Assembly (NCBI RefSeq): GCF_001021385.1
Contig: NZ_CP011773.1
Span: forward strand, 3,224,001-3,288,000
Reading direction: 5' to 3'
Source: Mycobacterium sp. EPa45
GTDB taxonomy: Bacteria > Actinomycetota > Actinomycetes > Mycobacteriales > Mycobacteriaceae
DNA length: 64,000 nt
Shown piece after piece: positions 1 through 8,032 of the stretch. The stretch's first letter is position 1, and every line of letters starts with the position of its first letter. Below the pieces are notes generated by a model. The model saw nothing but the letters and a program-made list of their open reading frames with translations, had not been told where the DNA came from and made no database searches. The position numbers and the translations under genes are program-made.

Positions 1-175
1 CGGGCGGCCCCTTCACCGTTCGGCGCCCGACGATGAACACCTGGATGTAGGTGAAGAAAGCGCTCTCTTGCATGGAGTCGATTTCCCCCACGAGCTGCCA
101 GTGACTGCCGGGGGTGGCGCCGTCGAAGTCGATGTCCGGCGACGTCGCCGACACCCATACCTGCGGTCTGGTCAT
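1..175 (-). CDS. hypothetical protein, partial (runs off the left edge)
   Basis: A minus-strand reading frame opens with ATG at 175-173 and stays open to the window edge. It encodes at least 58 residues starting MTRPQVWVSATSPDIDFDG. Codon choice is GC-rich and normal for the region, and no domain is recognisable. It lies 78 bp downstream of the next minus-strand gene and may be co-transcribed with it. The stop codon is outside the window, so length and function are unknown. Confidence 0.45.
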   Translation of the reverse strand, partial: MTRPQVWVSATSPDIDFDGATPGSHWQLVGEIDSMQESAFFTYIQVFIVGRRTVKGPP

Positions 176-253
176 GAAAACAATCCTGCCTGCTGATGCA
201 GGCGCTGGAACGAGAAGCGCCAGCTTCATCGCGGCCTCTCCGGGCGCGGCGCG

Positions 254-1378
254 TCACGGCGAACCCGGTTCCTGCCACCTGCCGCTGTTGTCGAGGAGCC
301 GCAAGGCCGTGGCCCTGTCGACCCAGCGGGGCGGCAGCGGCTTCTTCAGCGCCGCGGCGACCACGTCGATGGCCTTGCGTGAGAAATCGACCTCGTCGAG
401 CTTGGGTGTGATGCGCGGTGCGCGCAGCACGTCGGCCTGGCGCTGAGTCGCCGACAGCTTTCCGTCCGTCCGATCCATCGGGTCGACCATGTCGATCAAC
501 CCAAACTCTTCCAGTTCGTGGCGTGCGGCGAACGCCTCGGGAGCCAGACCGTAGAACTGCCACCGCACCAGCTGAGGCAACGCCACACCATCAGCATCCT
601 TGCGGGACCGCGGCCGCCCCCACTGGGCAATCACCGCCAACAGTGTCGCCATCTCTTCCCCGGTCAGCACCAGATGCCACCCCGCCCGAAAGAAGCCCGC
701 CGGCAGAATCACTGACTCCTCGGCGGCCGGGACGAGATAGGGCTTCCGAGAGAGGTCCTCGCGATAGAGGCTGAACCCGTCGAACCTGCTCCTGCTCTTC
801 CACGCCCCGACGCCCACCAGGTCATGATCTGCCAGCTTGGCCAACGCCCGAGTCATGCGCAGATTGAGCTCACGGTTCGGGACAGAAGGCGCCAGCAGCC
901 CGCACAGCTCACCCCAGCCACCCACGCCGGTGTTATCGCGCTCATTCGCCCACCGCGCACCGGGCTCAAATTCCAGATGGGCGATGTAGATCAGGCTCAG
1001 ATACACCTGCAGCGCATTACTGGGCCGGTACAGCAGCCTGCTCAGCGGTGGCCGGGAATCAACGTCGGCCTTCACCAACTCTCTCGCGGTCTTGGGCTGC
1101 GGATCGTCTTCCCGGGGCGGCCGTGCGCTGGCCAAACGCACGAAGCGTTTCCGTATCCGGACCTCCGGGTGGTCGTTCTCGTCGTCCAGCTGTTCGTACT
1201 TAGCGGTGGCGCGGGTGATCGCCGCCGCCTGGGTATCGAGCTTCTCGCGGCGCCGCATCCTAACGCTACGGGCCTGCTGAATGGCCGCTTTCGTCTCGCG
1301 GTCCCACTGCTCCCGCTTCGCGCCGGCCGCCTCCACGACATCCATGCCGATCTTCATGTGGAAGCGCCGAGAATTCAT
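254..1378 (-). CDS. hypothetical protein, possibly plasmid/replication-associated
   Basis: This 374-residue soluble protein has no signal peptide or membrane segment. The N-terminal ~90 residues are highly charged and Arg/Lys-rich, with heptad-like spacing that suggests a coiled coil. The middle (about 115-300) is mixed alpha/beta with hydrophobic helices, possibly of winged-helix type. The start ATG at 1378 is preceded by a good GGAG about 7 bases upstream. AT-rich DNA at 1400-1440 may hold its promoter. No family is recognised; a replication or partition role is only a guess from the charged, DNA-binding-like composition and the accessory setting. Confidence 0.6.
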   Translation of the reverse strand: MNSRRFHMKIGMDVVEAAGAKREQWDRETKAAIQQARSVRMRRREKLDTQAAAITRATAKYEQLDDENDHPEVRIRKRFVRLASARPPREDDPQPKTARELVKADVDSRPPLSRLLYRPSNALQVYLSLIYIAHLEFEPGARWANERDNTGVGGWGELCGLLAPSVPNRELNLRMTRALAKLADHDLVGVGAWKSRSRFDGFSLYREDLSRKPYLVPAAEESVILPAGFFRAGWHLVLTGEEMATLLAVIAQWGRPRSRKDADGVALPQLVRWQFYGLAPEAFAARHELEEFGLIDMVDPMDRTDGKLSATQRQADVLRAPRITPKLDEVDFSRKAIDVVAAALKKPLPPRWVDRATALRLLDNSGRWQEPGSP

Positions 1379-1529
1379 GGGTAGCTCCTAACGGGGTATG
1401 CGCTGGCGGCATATACCTGATGAGGTTATATGAGTATGTCTACGAGCCGCCACCGGCCACCCTGACAGCCGCCAGCGCTTACCCACATGGCCCAAGAATT
1501 CAGAGGCCGCTACGGCGCAGCATGCGTGC

Positions 1530-1727
1530 ATGGCGAAGCATGACGATGAGCCCAGCGAGCTCGAGCGAGTGGCCCGAGCGGGTTGGATGGTGACCCTGCG
1601 GTACCGCCTGCTCCTGCCAACCACCCAGCCTCCCTCGCGGTCGGCAAAGTGGCGATGGGCGGCCGGCGGGGCGTCGGCGGCGCTGGCGGTCACCGACGTC
1701 ATCACCAAGCTGGGCTGGTTCGGGTGA
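1530..1727 (+). CDS. small putative membrane protein
   Basis: This is a 65-residue ORF starting MAKHDDEPSELERVARAGW. The acidic N-terminus is followed by a basic stretch and a single hydrophobic segment (about 44-62, AAGGASAALAVTDVI), consistent with a small single-pass membrane protein. It diverges from the unknown minus-strand gene ending its leader at 1379, and no neighbour explains it. The codon pattern is plausible, but the ORF is short and no homologue is recalled, so it could be spurious. Confidence 0.35.
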   Translation: MAKHDDEPSELERVARAGWMVTLRYRLLLPTTQPPSRSAKWRWAAGGASAALAVTDVITKLGWFG

Positions 1728-1894
1728 CCCCGAGGGTGGCGAGGCCCACTGGATGTCAGCTATCCCTTCCGCTACCCCACCGCGATCTCATCAACCGCCT
1801 GGCCCCCGCCGCCAAACGGGCCGCCTCCTCGTCCAGCAGCCAACCGCGGAACCCCTGTGGCACTGCATATTCCGCCAGGTGGGAAGATGGGCGC

Positions 1895-3040
1895 ATGGAG
1901 GAGGGCGTCGAGCAGCCGCTCACGGGCTTCAATTTCAGCTACTGGTTCAGCTGTGTTGAATGCGGGCGGCGCGTCGAGATCGCCGCCGACCTCTACGAAC
2001 GCCAGACGAGCGGCACCCAGCCGGCGGACTTTTCCCGGTGTCAGTGCGGTACCGAAGTTGAGGTCACCGCCCTGGACCCGGTCCTGGGCAACCCCAACGA
2101 CGTTGCGCTACCTGATGACGACGTCGACGGGTTGTACTGGTATCACACCAGCCCTTACCAGAAGTGGCCAGACACTGAGGCATACACCGCCCACGTCAGA
2201 GCGCTGATTCTCCGATCGCCCGCTCTCGGCGGGCTCAGTGCGCAACAGCTCCTCGAACAGCACACCTCGCGGGCTCTGCATATCGGCACCTACGAGGCCA
2301 CGATCGAGAACATGCTGCGGCGACGCCAGGACGAGGACCGCCACGACGGCCCGCCGGTCCGATATTGGCTGCACCGTGTTCGGATCCAGCTAAGGCCAGG
2401 CGATCTCACCCCTGGCGTCGGCGAGGAGCTGGGCGACTGGGTGGGCGTCGTCCCCCTGTCGATGCTTCACGAACGCGACGGCGCGCGCGCTGCCCGCTAC
2501 GTCAACACCGACGAGGCCAACGGGTCGATCTCGGTGGCAATCGACCCAGCAGTGATCGCCACGGTGTCCAGCATTGAAATTCCCATCGCGTCGCTGGGCA
2601 CCGAAACACCTGACGCCGCGGCCGCAGCCGCGCACGCACGCACCGCCCTGGCGCGAATCGCGCCCCTTCGCCCCGACACCGCCGGGGTCGATCGCATGGC
2701 TTTACGGTTCCCCGAGACTCTTCCAAGCTCGTTTCCCGATCCCGCACACCCAGAACGCCTCCGCATCGAAGCCATGGTGGAGCAACTCGACAGCTACAAC
2801 GGCCAGCACGAACAGATTTGGCGGGAACTCAAGGCCACGCTGGAAGCAGAATATCTCCCCGACATCAACGACCAAGTACGTCGCCGATTCCGCGGTGCCC
2901 TCCCCCACACCGATGACCCCATCGCCTACCACCACACCTTTCGGCAGATGTGCACACTCCTGTCCCGGCCCCACGAGGTAATCGGAAAGCTTGCCTTAGC
3001 CCCGATACGCACCATCAACACTATCGACGGGACGAACTAG
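1895..3040 (+). CDS. hypothetical protein with N-terminal Cys-rich (zinc-ribbon-like) segment
   Basis: The likely product is 381 residues from ATG 1895, which has a GGAAG about 10 bases upstream; the frame is open further 5' but that part looks non-coding. Residues ~15-50 contain a CVEC pair and a later CQC pair, a possible zinc-ribbon. The middle has long acidic and hydrophilic stretches, and the C-terminal ~100 residues are helical and charged. There is no signal peptide or membrane helix. The family is not recognised. It sits alone between convergent and divergent accessory genes. Confidence 0.6.
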   Translation: MEEGVEQPLTGFNFSYWFSCVECGRRVEIAADLYERQTSGTQPADFSRCQCGTEVEVTALDPVLGNPNDVALPDDDVDGLYWYHTSPYQKWPDTEAYTAHVRALILRSPALGGLSAQQLLEQHTSRALHIGTYEATIENMLRRRQDEDRHDGPPVRYWLHRVRIQLRPGDLTPGVGEELGDWVGVVPLSMLHERDGARAARYVNTDEANGSISVAIDPAVIATVSSIEIPIASLGTETPDAAAAAAHARTALARIAPLRPDTAGVDRMALRFPETLPSSFPDPAHPERLRIEAMVEQLDSYNGQHEQIWRELKATLEAEYLPDINDQVRRRFRGALPHTDDPIAYHHTFRQMCTLLSRPHEVIGKLALAPIRTINTIDGTN

Positions 3041-3258
3041 CCCTTGCATGTCCTTGACTGGTGCGGGATCGCCAGGGCTAGCCAAACCTGTTGGAGGAAA
3101 CAGGCTTTCGAACACGGATGAGAGATTGCTGGCGAAGGCAATAATGACCTCTGCCGTCCGTCTTGACCAGACCTGTCGTCCGCACGCCGCGACGCATTGC
3201 GCCCCGAGGCTGGCTACCGAGTGGTCAACGGCCCCAAGCGCGGCCTCGCCCGCGGGGG

Positions 3259-3507
3259 CTAGGACGGATCATCGTCGGCGGCATCGCCGACTCGTCGGGC
3301 CCATGTCGCCACGAACTGGAAGCTGTCTTGACGGGCCTCCCGGTAGTCGAATTCAACGTGGTCTCCGGCGGCGAACTCTCGGAAGCCCGTTTGTCCTGTG
3401 ATGTCAGCGAATGAAATGAACGCGTCCAGGACGGGCGGTAACTCAGGCGATGATATTGCGCCCCAACCCTTGTCGGACTTGTAGAACTTGATGGTTCCAA
3501 GCGCCAT
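3259..3507 (-). CDS. cold-shock-domain protein
   Basis: The frame from ATG 3507 gives 82 residues beginning MALGTIKFYKSDKGWGAI, matching the CspA-type start (GTVKWF...KGFGFI, RNP1 region). FISFADI is in the RNP2 position and EFAAGDHVEFDYREARQ in the third/fourth strands. Family members are usually 66-70 residues; this one has a longer loop after RNP1 and a C-terminal acidic tail. The expected role is single-stranded nucleic acid binding in the cytoplasm. The frame extends upstream to 3726, but that part is unlike the family. RNP aromatic residues are partly replaced, so nucleic-acid affinity may differ from classical CspA. Confidence 0.7.
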   Translation of the reverse strand: MALGTIKFYKSDKGWGAISSPELPPVLDAFISFADITGQTGFREFAAGDHVEFDYREARQDSFQFVATWARRVGDAADDDPS

Positions 3508-3610
3508 CCTCGCGTCTGCTCGATCATCTTCGGTCAACTGAGTGCCCAGCGTCGCTCGAACCTGGGACAACCGGCCAGCCCATGACAGTCGCCGCGCAAC
3601 CGCCACTGAC

Positions 3611-3697
3611 GATGGCATTTCTGCATGCGGGGGATGGTAACGCGATTGAGACCGGGCAACTGCCAAGTCAACGATGCGCAGAAACGATGTGCAGAAA
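3611..3697. repeat. diverged copy of the 6.63-kb IS-like end, plus tandem 13-bp repeat
   Basis: The block at 3612-3657 matches 6629-6677 closely: TGGCATTTCTGCA at one side and ATTGAGACCGG at the other, in the same order and spacing. Just after it, CGATGCGCAGAAA and CGATGTGCAGAAA stand in tandem (3672-3684 and 3685-3697, one mismatch), about 50 bases before the start of the next plus-strand gene. These look like transposase-binding repeats of an old element end, although a regulatory role for the tandem repeat is possible. Confidence 0.5.
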
Positions 3698-3746
3698 GGT
3701 CGGGCAACCAAGCCGTGAGCCGCCAAGATTCCGGCATACTTTCCCT

Positions 3747-4172
3747 ATGCCGAGAGCGCGAGCCGTGTCGATTCGAGTTATCAGCTGGCTGCTGTTTGCC
3801 GCTGTATTCGGCTTAACACCATTGGCGATCGATGCATTCAGACACAGCCTTGAAGGCAAAGGCTTCGGCCTGGACACAACGCTGGGAGCCGGCGAGCTGT
3901 TCATCACAAGCGCAGTTCTCGGCGCTGGACTTTTCGCCGAGGTACTCACCGCAGCACTCGAGGATGGAAAGCGCCCAGTGAGCTCCGTTCGGGCCATCCT
4001 TCTCGTCGTTAGCGCCGGGCTCGCCGCAATCACGCTCGCACTCAACACCGCTGGCTACGTAAGTGTTTCAGCACAAACTCCCGCTAGCCAAGTAAGCAGC
4101 TCCTCAGTCTGGCTGTTCTGCACGACGGTCGTCACAGGCCTCGCCACCGTCACCATCGCAACACGCCCATGA
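3747..4172 (+). CDS. small multi-pass membrane protein
   Basis: The product is 141 residues from ATG 3747 (MPRARAVSIRVISWLLFAAV). Four hydrophobic segments are visible (about 8-28, 48-68, 78-100, 118-138), with basic residues at the N-terminus, so it should sit in the cytoplasmic membrane. Its stop overlaps the ATG of the downstream Wzc-like kinase gene (ATGA), so the two are translationally coupled and probably act together, perhaps in envelope polysaccharide export. The family is not recognised. Confidence 0.6.
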   Translation: MPRARAVSIRVISWLLFAAVFGLTPLAIDAFRHSLEGKGFGLDTTLGAGELFITSAVLGAGLFAEVLTAALEDGKRPVSSVRAILLVVSAGLAAITLALNTAGYVSVSAQTPASQVSSSSVWLFCTTVVTGLATVTIATRP

Positions 4173-5839
4173 ATCCGTTCGAACCGCTCGTCGTCGGTGG
4201 TGTGGTCGTCGCAGCTCTCTCTGTCGTGAGCGTTGTTGTCTACTACGTATGGAGCCGCCCCCCTTCAGCCACCAGCGGACCTACCGGCCACGCCCCCGCG
4301 ACCGCAGAGCCCTCATCATCGGATATCGCGACAGATGACCAATCGCGAGACTTTCCACCGGCCGGCAGCACCGCTTCACCTGCTCCTGGCCGCAACGCGC
4401 CCAGCCGAGCCGACTCGACCTGGTCACGGCCAACGGTCACCCGCCCAAACCGCGCCGCGACTGCAGTCGCCACATTTTTCAAACTGCTCCGCACTCGGTG
4501 GATCGCGATTTGTGTACCAATTCTCCTCTGCGGCATGGGAGCCTTCGCCATCACTTGGCTGACGACCCCCCTGTACCTGGCCTCAGCCACCCTTTTAATG
4601 CCCGCTTCACCGGAAGGCGCGTCGGGCACCGCCGGCCAGGACAACCGATTCGAAGCAGAGCGCACCGCCTCCTATGCGCAGCTTCTGAGAGGGACGACCG
4701 TCGCGCAGAGAACCATCGACAGACTGCATCTCTCCATGAGCCCGGACGACCTCTTAACAAACGTCAAGGTGAACGTTCGACCCGACACCCTGCTCGTTGA
4801 CGTAGAAGTCTTAGACCCGACGCCAACTCAAGCGCGCGACATCGCCAACACATTATCGGACGAGTTCGTGGCGGCGATACACCTACTCGAACCAGGGAAT
4901 AGCGCCGGAAGCAATGTCACCATCATCCAAAGTGCATCAGCGCCCACTCATCCGGTGATACCGAGAATCGCAGAGAATATCGCAACCGGGCTTGGCGTGG
5001 GGCTGGCTCTAGGACTTGCACTCGCACTTCTCCGCAACGCACTCGACACCGCCGTCAAAGATCGGCAGACTCTCGAAAGCATCACCGGTGTCGGGGTATT
5101 CGCCAGCATTCCGATCGACAAGCGCCGCCGTCAGGCTGCCGCGATCTCCTTTGAGACTGAGCGGTCGGAATCTGCCGAGGCATATCGCAAGCTTCGAACA
5201 AACCTGCAATTCCTCGCCATCGAAAACCCGCCCCGCGTAATCACCATCACGAGTGCGACGCCATGCGAAGGAAAGACAACTACCGCCATAAATCTCGCCT
5301 TAGTACTGGCGGCAGCCCACTACAAGGTGGCGCTCATCGAGGCCGACATGCGGCGTCCATTCGTGCGGCGATACCTGGGCCTGACCGGAGAAGCCGGATT
5401 GAGCACGGTGCTGAGCGGGGCGACGACGTTGAAAGAGTCGCTCCAAACGACCCGCTATCCCGGGTTGACCGTCCTCACTGCAGGAGCTGTCCCACCGAAC
5501 CCAAGCGAATTGCTCGGCTCTTCACGGATGAACGACCTACTCAGCGAACTGCGTGTGCAGTTCGACTACGTCGTCTTGGACACGCCTCCCCTCCTTGCCG
5601 TGACGGACCCAGCGATCGTGGCCGCGAATACCGATGGGGTGCTGATCCTTACAAGGTTCGGCCACACGAAACGTGACCAGCTAACCCATGCAATCTCGTC
5701 GCTACATGAGGTTGGTGCGCCGATCCTCGGCGCCATATTTACGATGACCCCGCCGAGTAGTGCCACCACCTACAACTACCCACGCAACAGGACAAGGTCG
5801 ACGGGTTCGTCTCAAGCCACCCCACAAAGTTCGACTTAG
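4169..5839 (+). CDS. Wzc-like chain-length determinant / BY-type tyrosine kinase
   Basis: This 556-residue protein resembles the polysaccharide co-polymerase plus kinase fusion. Hydrophobic segments lie at ~8-28, ~110-132 and ~268-290; the last two bracket a Wzz-like periplasmic domain. The C-terminal half carries a ParA/MinD-like ATPase: Walker A ATPCEGKTTT (~363-372), Walker A' ALIEADMRR (~390) and Walker B YVVLDTPPL (~467). Known relatives control exopolysaccharide chain length and autophosphorylate a C-terminal Tyr cluster. Here the tail has only two tyrosines (TTYNYPRN). The extra N-terminal membrane segment and ~75-residue Pro/Ser-rich linker are unusual. It is coupled to the small membrane protein before it. 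No glycosyltransferase genes are nearby. Confidence 0.85.
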   Translation: MNPFEPLVVGGVVVAALSVVSVVVYYVWSRPPSATSGPTGHAPATAEPSSSDIATDDQSRDFPPAGSTASPAPGRNAPSRADSTWSRPTVTRPNRAATAVATFFKLLRTRWIAICVPILLCGMGAFAITWLTTPLYLASATLLMPASPEGASGTAGQDNRFEAERTASYAQLLRGTTVAQRTIDRLHLSMSPDDLLTNVKVNVRPDTLLVDVEVLDPTPTQARDIANTLSDEFVAAIHLLEPGNSAGSNVTIIQSASAPTHPVIPRIAENIATGLGVGLALGLALALLRNALDTAVKDRQTLESITGVGVFASIPIDKRRRQAAAISFETERSESAEAYRKLRTNLQFLAIENPPRVITITSATPCEGKTTTAINLALVLAAAHYKVALIEADMRRPFVRRYLGLTGEAGLSTVLSGATTLKESLQTTRYPGLTVLTAGAVPPNPSELLGSSRMNDLLSELRVQFDYVVLDTPPLLAVTDPAIVAANTDGVLILTRFGHTKRDQLTHAISSLHEVGAPILGAIFTMTPPSSATTYNYPRNRTRSTGSSQATPQSST

Positions 5840-5932
5840 CGCTCGACGCGCAAACCCGTCCGTGAAACCAACGCGGTGGAGCACCACACCCTGTCCCGCA
5901 GCAACTTTCGGCTAGCGGGAAGGAGGCACTCG

Positions 5933-6370
5933 ATGACATCCCGCTCCCGCAGTCACGATCCGCAGATCACCGCCATCCTCGAACACTTCGCGCTGGTGAA
6001 GCGGGAGGGGAACTTCTCGGGGACAGCCGCACACCAGCTGCGCAACCTGATTCTCCAGGAGTATCGGGACAGACAGGCCCCTCCGCGGCGACCGGACGCA
6101 ATCCGGCTGATGACCAACCTTCGCGCCTTCCGTGCGTCGAGCGCGACATCGATCGCCAAGACGCATGCCGCCGAGGCGATCTTCCGCATCGTGGACCGCA
6201 GCGCCCAGATGTGCGGTGGCCTGGGGGTTTCGGAGGATCTCCCCCTTGCCCGACTCGCACGCGAAGTGCGGCCCTTCCGGATTTACGATGGTCCCTCCGA
6301 GGTGCACCGCTGGGCCATCGCCAAGCGCGTCATCGGAGCGGCCAAACGCGCTGCAAGCGAGCAGAAGTGA
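5933..6370 (+). pseudogene. acyl-CoA dehydrogenase C-terminal fragment
   Basis: ATG 5933 has a strong GGAGG 7 bases upstream. The last ~70 residues (AQMCGGLGVSEDLPLARLAR, then FRIYDGPSEVHRWAIAKR) are the typical C-terminus of acyl-CoA dehydrogenases (FAD/CoA-site helices and the YDGPSEVHR motif). The preceding ~75 residues do not match the family, and normal enzymes are ~390 residues. The ORF is therefore most likely a truncated or fused remnant. It overlaps the phosphotransferase remnant by GTGA, an arrangement common in intact ACAD/APH-family pairs, so this is a relic of such an operon. Confidence 0.7.
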
Positions 6371-6597
6371 CACTGCTGGGAATGGATAGTGCAGCGCTGC
6401 GCGACTATCTCATCGGTGCCAGCATCCTGGTGACGGGTGATCTGCGTGTCGAGTTGATCAGCGGCGGACGGTCGAATCTGACGTTCATGGCCTACGACGA
6501 CAGTTCTACGTGGGTCGTTCGTCGGCCCCCGACGAGCGGGCTCACCCCGTCAGCGCATGGCAATCCGGCGCCATTACGGAAATGCCAAGTTGATTGA
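6367..6597 (+). pseudogene. aminoglycoside-phosphotransferase-like protein, 3'-truncated
   Basis: GTG 6367 overlaps the previous stop (GTGA). The protein shows the N-lobe start of the APH/choline-kinase-like family found beside acyl-CoA dehydrogenases: LISGGRSNLTFMAYDD, then WVVRRPPTSGLTPSAHG. Homology ends at about 6565, where the palindromic element begins, and a foreign tail runs to the stop at 6597. Only ~65 of the usual ~340 residues remain, with no catalytic HGD loop, so it is not functional. Confidence 0.75.
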
Positions 6598-6904
6598 GAC
6601 GAACGAGACCACGGTCGTCTCAATCAACTTGGCATTTCTGCAGGTGCCAGATGACAACATCATTGAGACCGGACACCTCCTCCTGGCCTTGTGTCGTCCG
6701 GTCTCAGTGGAGTTGTCATTTTTCGCAATGAAGTTGTCCTTTTACGGATTGTGGTCGGTTGTCTCAGTGTTGTTGTCATCTCGGTTTGGGGTTTCACAGG
6801 CTTAACGTCGTGTCATGGTGATGGTGTGACTATTGATGGGTTTCTCAGGTAGGTAGACGGCGTTGGCCGGCCAGCTGCCCGCGAACGCGACCGAGACCCT
6901 CGGC
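6579..6904. mobile_element. IS-like element end with long inverted repeats (remnant)
   Basis: A perfect 24-bp inverted repeat (6579-6602 and 6615-6638, 12-nt loop) truncates the phosphotransferase gene. A second 11-bp inverted repeat follows (6664-6674 and 6696-6706). The motif GTCTCA(A/G)T occurs five times in both orientations between 6590 and 6765, and GTTGTCATTTT/GTTGTCCTTTT repeats lie at 6713-6740, as in IS families with multiple terminal transposase sites (IS21-like ends are a possibility). A minus-strand frame ends at 6802 with a ~33-residue tail (PANAVYLPEKPINSHT), probably the C-terminus of a lost gene. No intact transposase is present. The rest, to about 7156, is AT-richer DNA without a gene. 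Confidence 0.6.
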
Positions 6905-7156
6905 TACCCGCAGGCTCGCACGTCATTTCCGGTCTGACCAGACAAACTCTGCTCCGATCGAGCGACCACTGAAACCCCGGTTGAGTTGACCTCATCCGTC
7001 GGTCGACGTGTGCAGGGTTCCGTCGTTGGGTTGAGGGTTTTTACACAGAGTCCTAAATGTCCATTCGTGAATATTCTAGTAGTGTACGATACCCATAGCT
7101 TTAGTGTCGTGCGGCTGAGAGGAAGCCCGAGATTGCCCCAACATGATTCAATCTGG

Positions 7157-8032
7157 GTGAGTTTGCTTGGAGCGCAGACACGCTTCGTGGACGTAGCCGG
7201 CATCCGAACCAGGACGATTCAGGCCGGAACGGGTCCGCACCTCATTCTCCTGCACGGGGGAGGTGGTCACGCCGAGGCCTTCGCTCGTAACGTGACGGCG
7301 CTGTCGCGTCATTTCCGAGTGCATGCACTCGACCTTTTGGGTCACGGTCTCACCGGTGCGTGTGCGGCAACCCCGGAACGGAAGGACTATGTCGACCACC
7401 TTGTCGGGTACATGGATTCCGAAGGCATCGACCAAGCGCACCTGGCGGGTGAGTCGTTAGGAGGGTGGATCGCGGCCTGGACTGCATTGGAACACGCCGA
7501 ACGTGTCAACCGGTTGATCTACGTATGCGGCGCGCGGTTGATGTTGAAGGTCGGCGACTCTGCCGAGGCCCGTACCGCCGCTGGACGGGCAGAGCTTGCT
7601 CGGGTCACCCAGCAATTCCTGGCCGACCCGAGCCCGGCGACGGTGCGTGAGAGAATGGCATGGCTGTTCCACCGGCCCGCGCGCGACCTGACCGATGAAT
7701 TGGTGGCGCTGCGATGGGCGCTTTACCAGACCGCAGAATCGCGGTCGGCGTTGACAAACGCGACAGCTCCACCCTCAGCGGCCACTGCCGATGACAATCT
7801 CACCGCTGAGCGACTGGGCAGCTTGACCACGCCCACTCTGGTGCTGTGGACGAGTCACAACCCCTCGGCTACTGTGGAATTCGGCCAGCAAGCAGCTGCG
7901 CTGATTCCCGACGCTGATTTCGCATTGATGGAGGATTGTGGCCACTGGCCGCAATGGGAGCGGCCGGACGAGTTCAACCAGATCCTCACCGATTATCTCA
8001 ATGGTGACCGCGAATCCAGGAAGCAGCGTTGA
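7157..8032 (+). CDS. alpha/beta hydrolase, meta-cleavage-product-hydrolase-like
   Basis: The product is ~291 residues if GTG 7157 is the start. The frame runs back to 6986, but that part is not family-like, and no clear ribosome site is visible. The oxyanion segment LILLHGGGGHAEAF (~30-43), nucleophile elbow AGESLGGWIA (Ser ~100), late Asp region and DCGHWPQWERP (catalytic His ~265) make a standard Ser-Asp-His hydrolase. It resembles BphD/CmtE-type C-C hydrolases that split ring-cleavage products. Its position first in the operon with a Rieske pair, MocA dehydrogenase and LigB dioxygenase supports that role. It overlaps the next gene by TGATG. Confidence 0.8.
   Translation: MSLLGAQTRFVDVAGIRTRTIQAGTGPHLILLHGGGGHAEAFARNVTALSRHFRVHALDLLGHGLTGACAATPERKDYVDHLVGYMDSEGIDQAHLAGESLGGWIAAWTALEHAERVNRLIYVCGARLMLKVGDSAEARTAAGRAELARVTQQFLADPSPATVRERMAWLFHRPARDLTDELVALRWALYQTAESRSALTNATAPPSAATADDNLTAERLGSLTTPTLVLWTSHNPSATVEFGQQAAALIPDADFALMEDCGHWPQWERPDEFNQILTDYLNGDRESRKQR

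Noticed and set aside
6813..6995. 60-codon minus-strand ORF next to the IS-like end
   Set aside because: Another minus-strand frame in the same place shows the more protein-like tail; this one is basic low-complexity and likely spurious.
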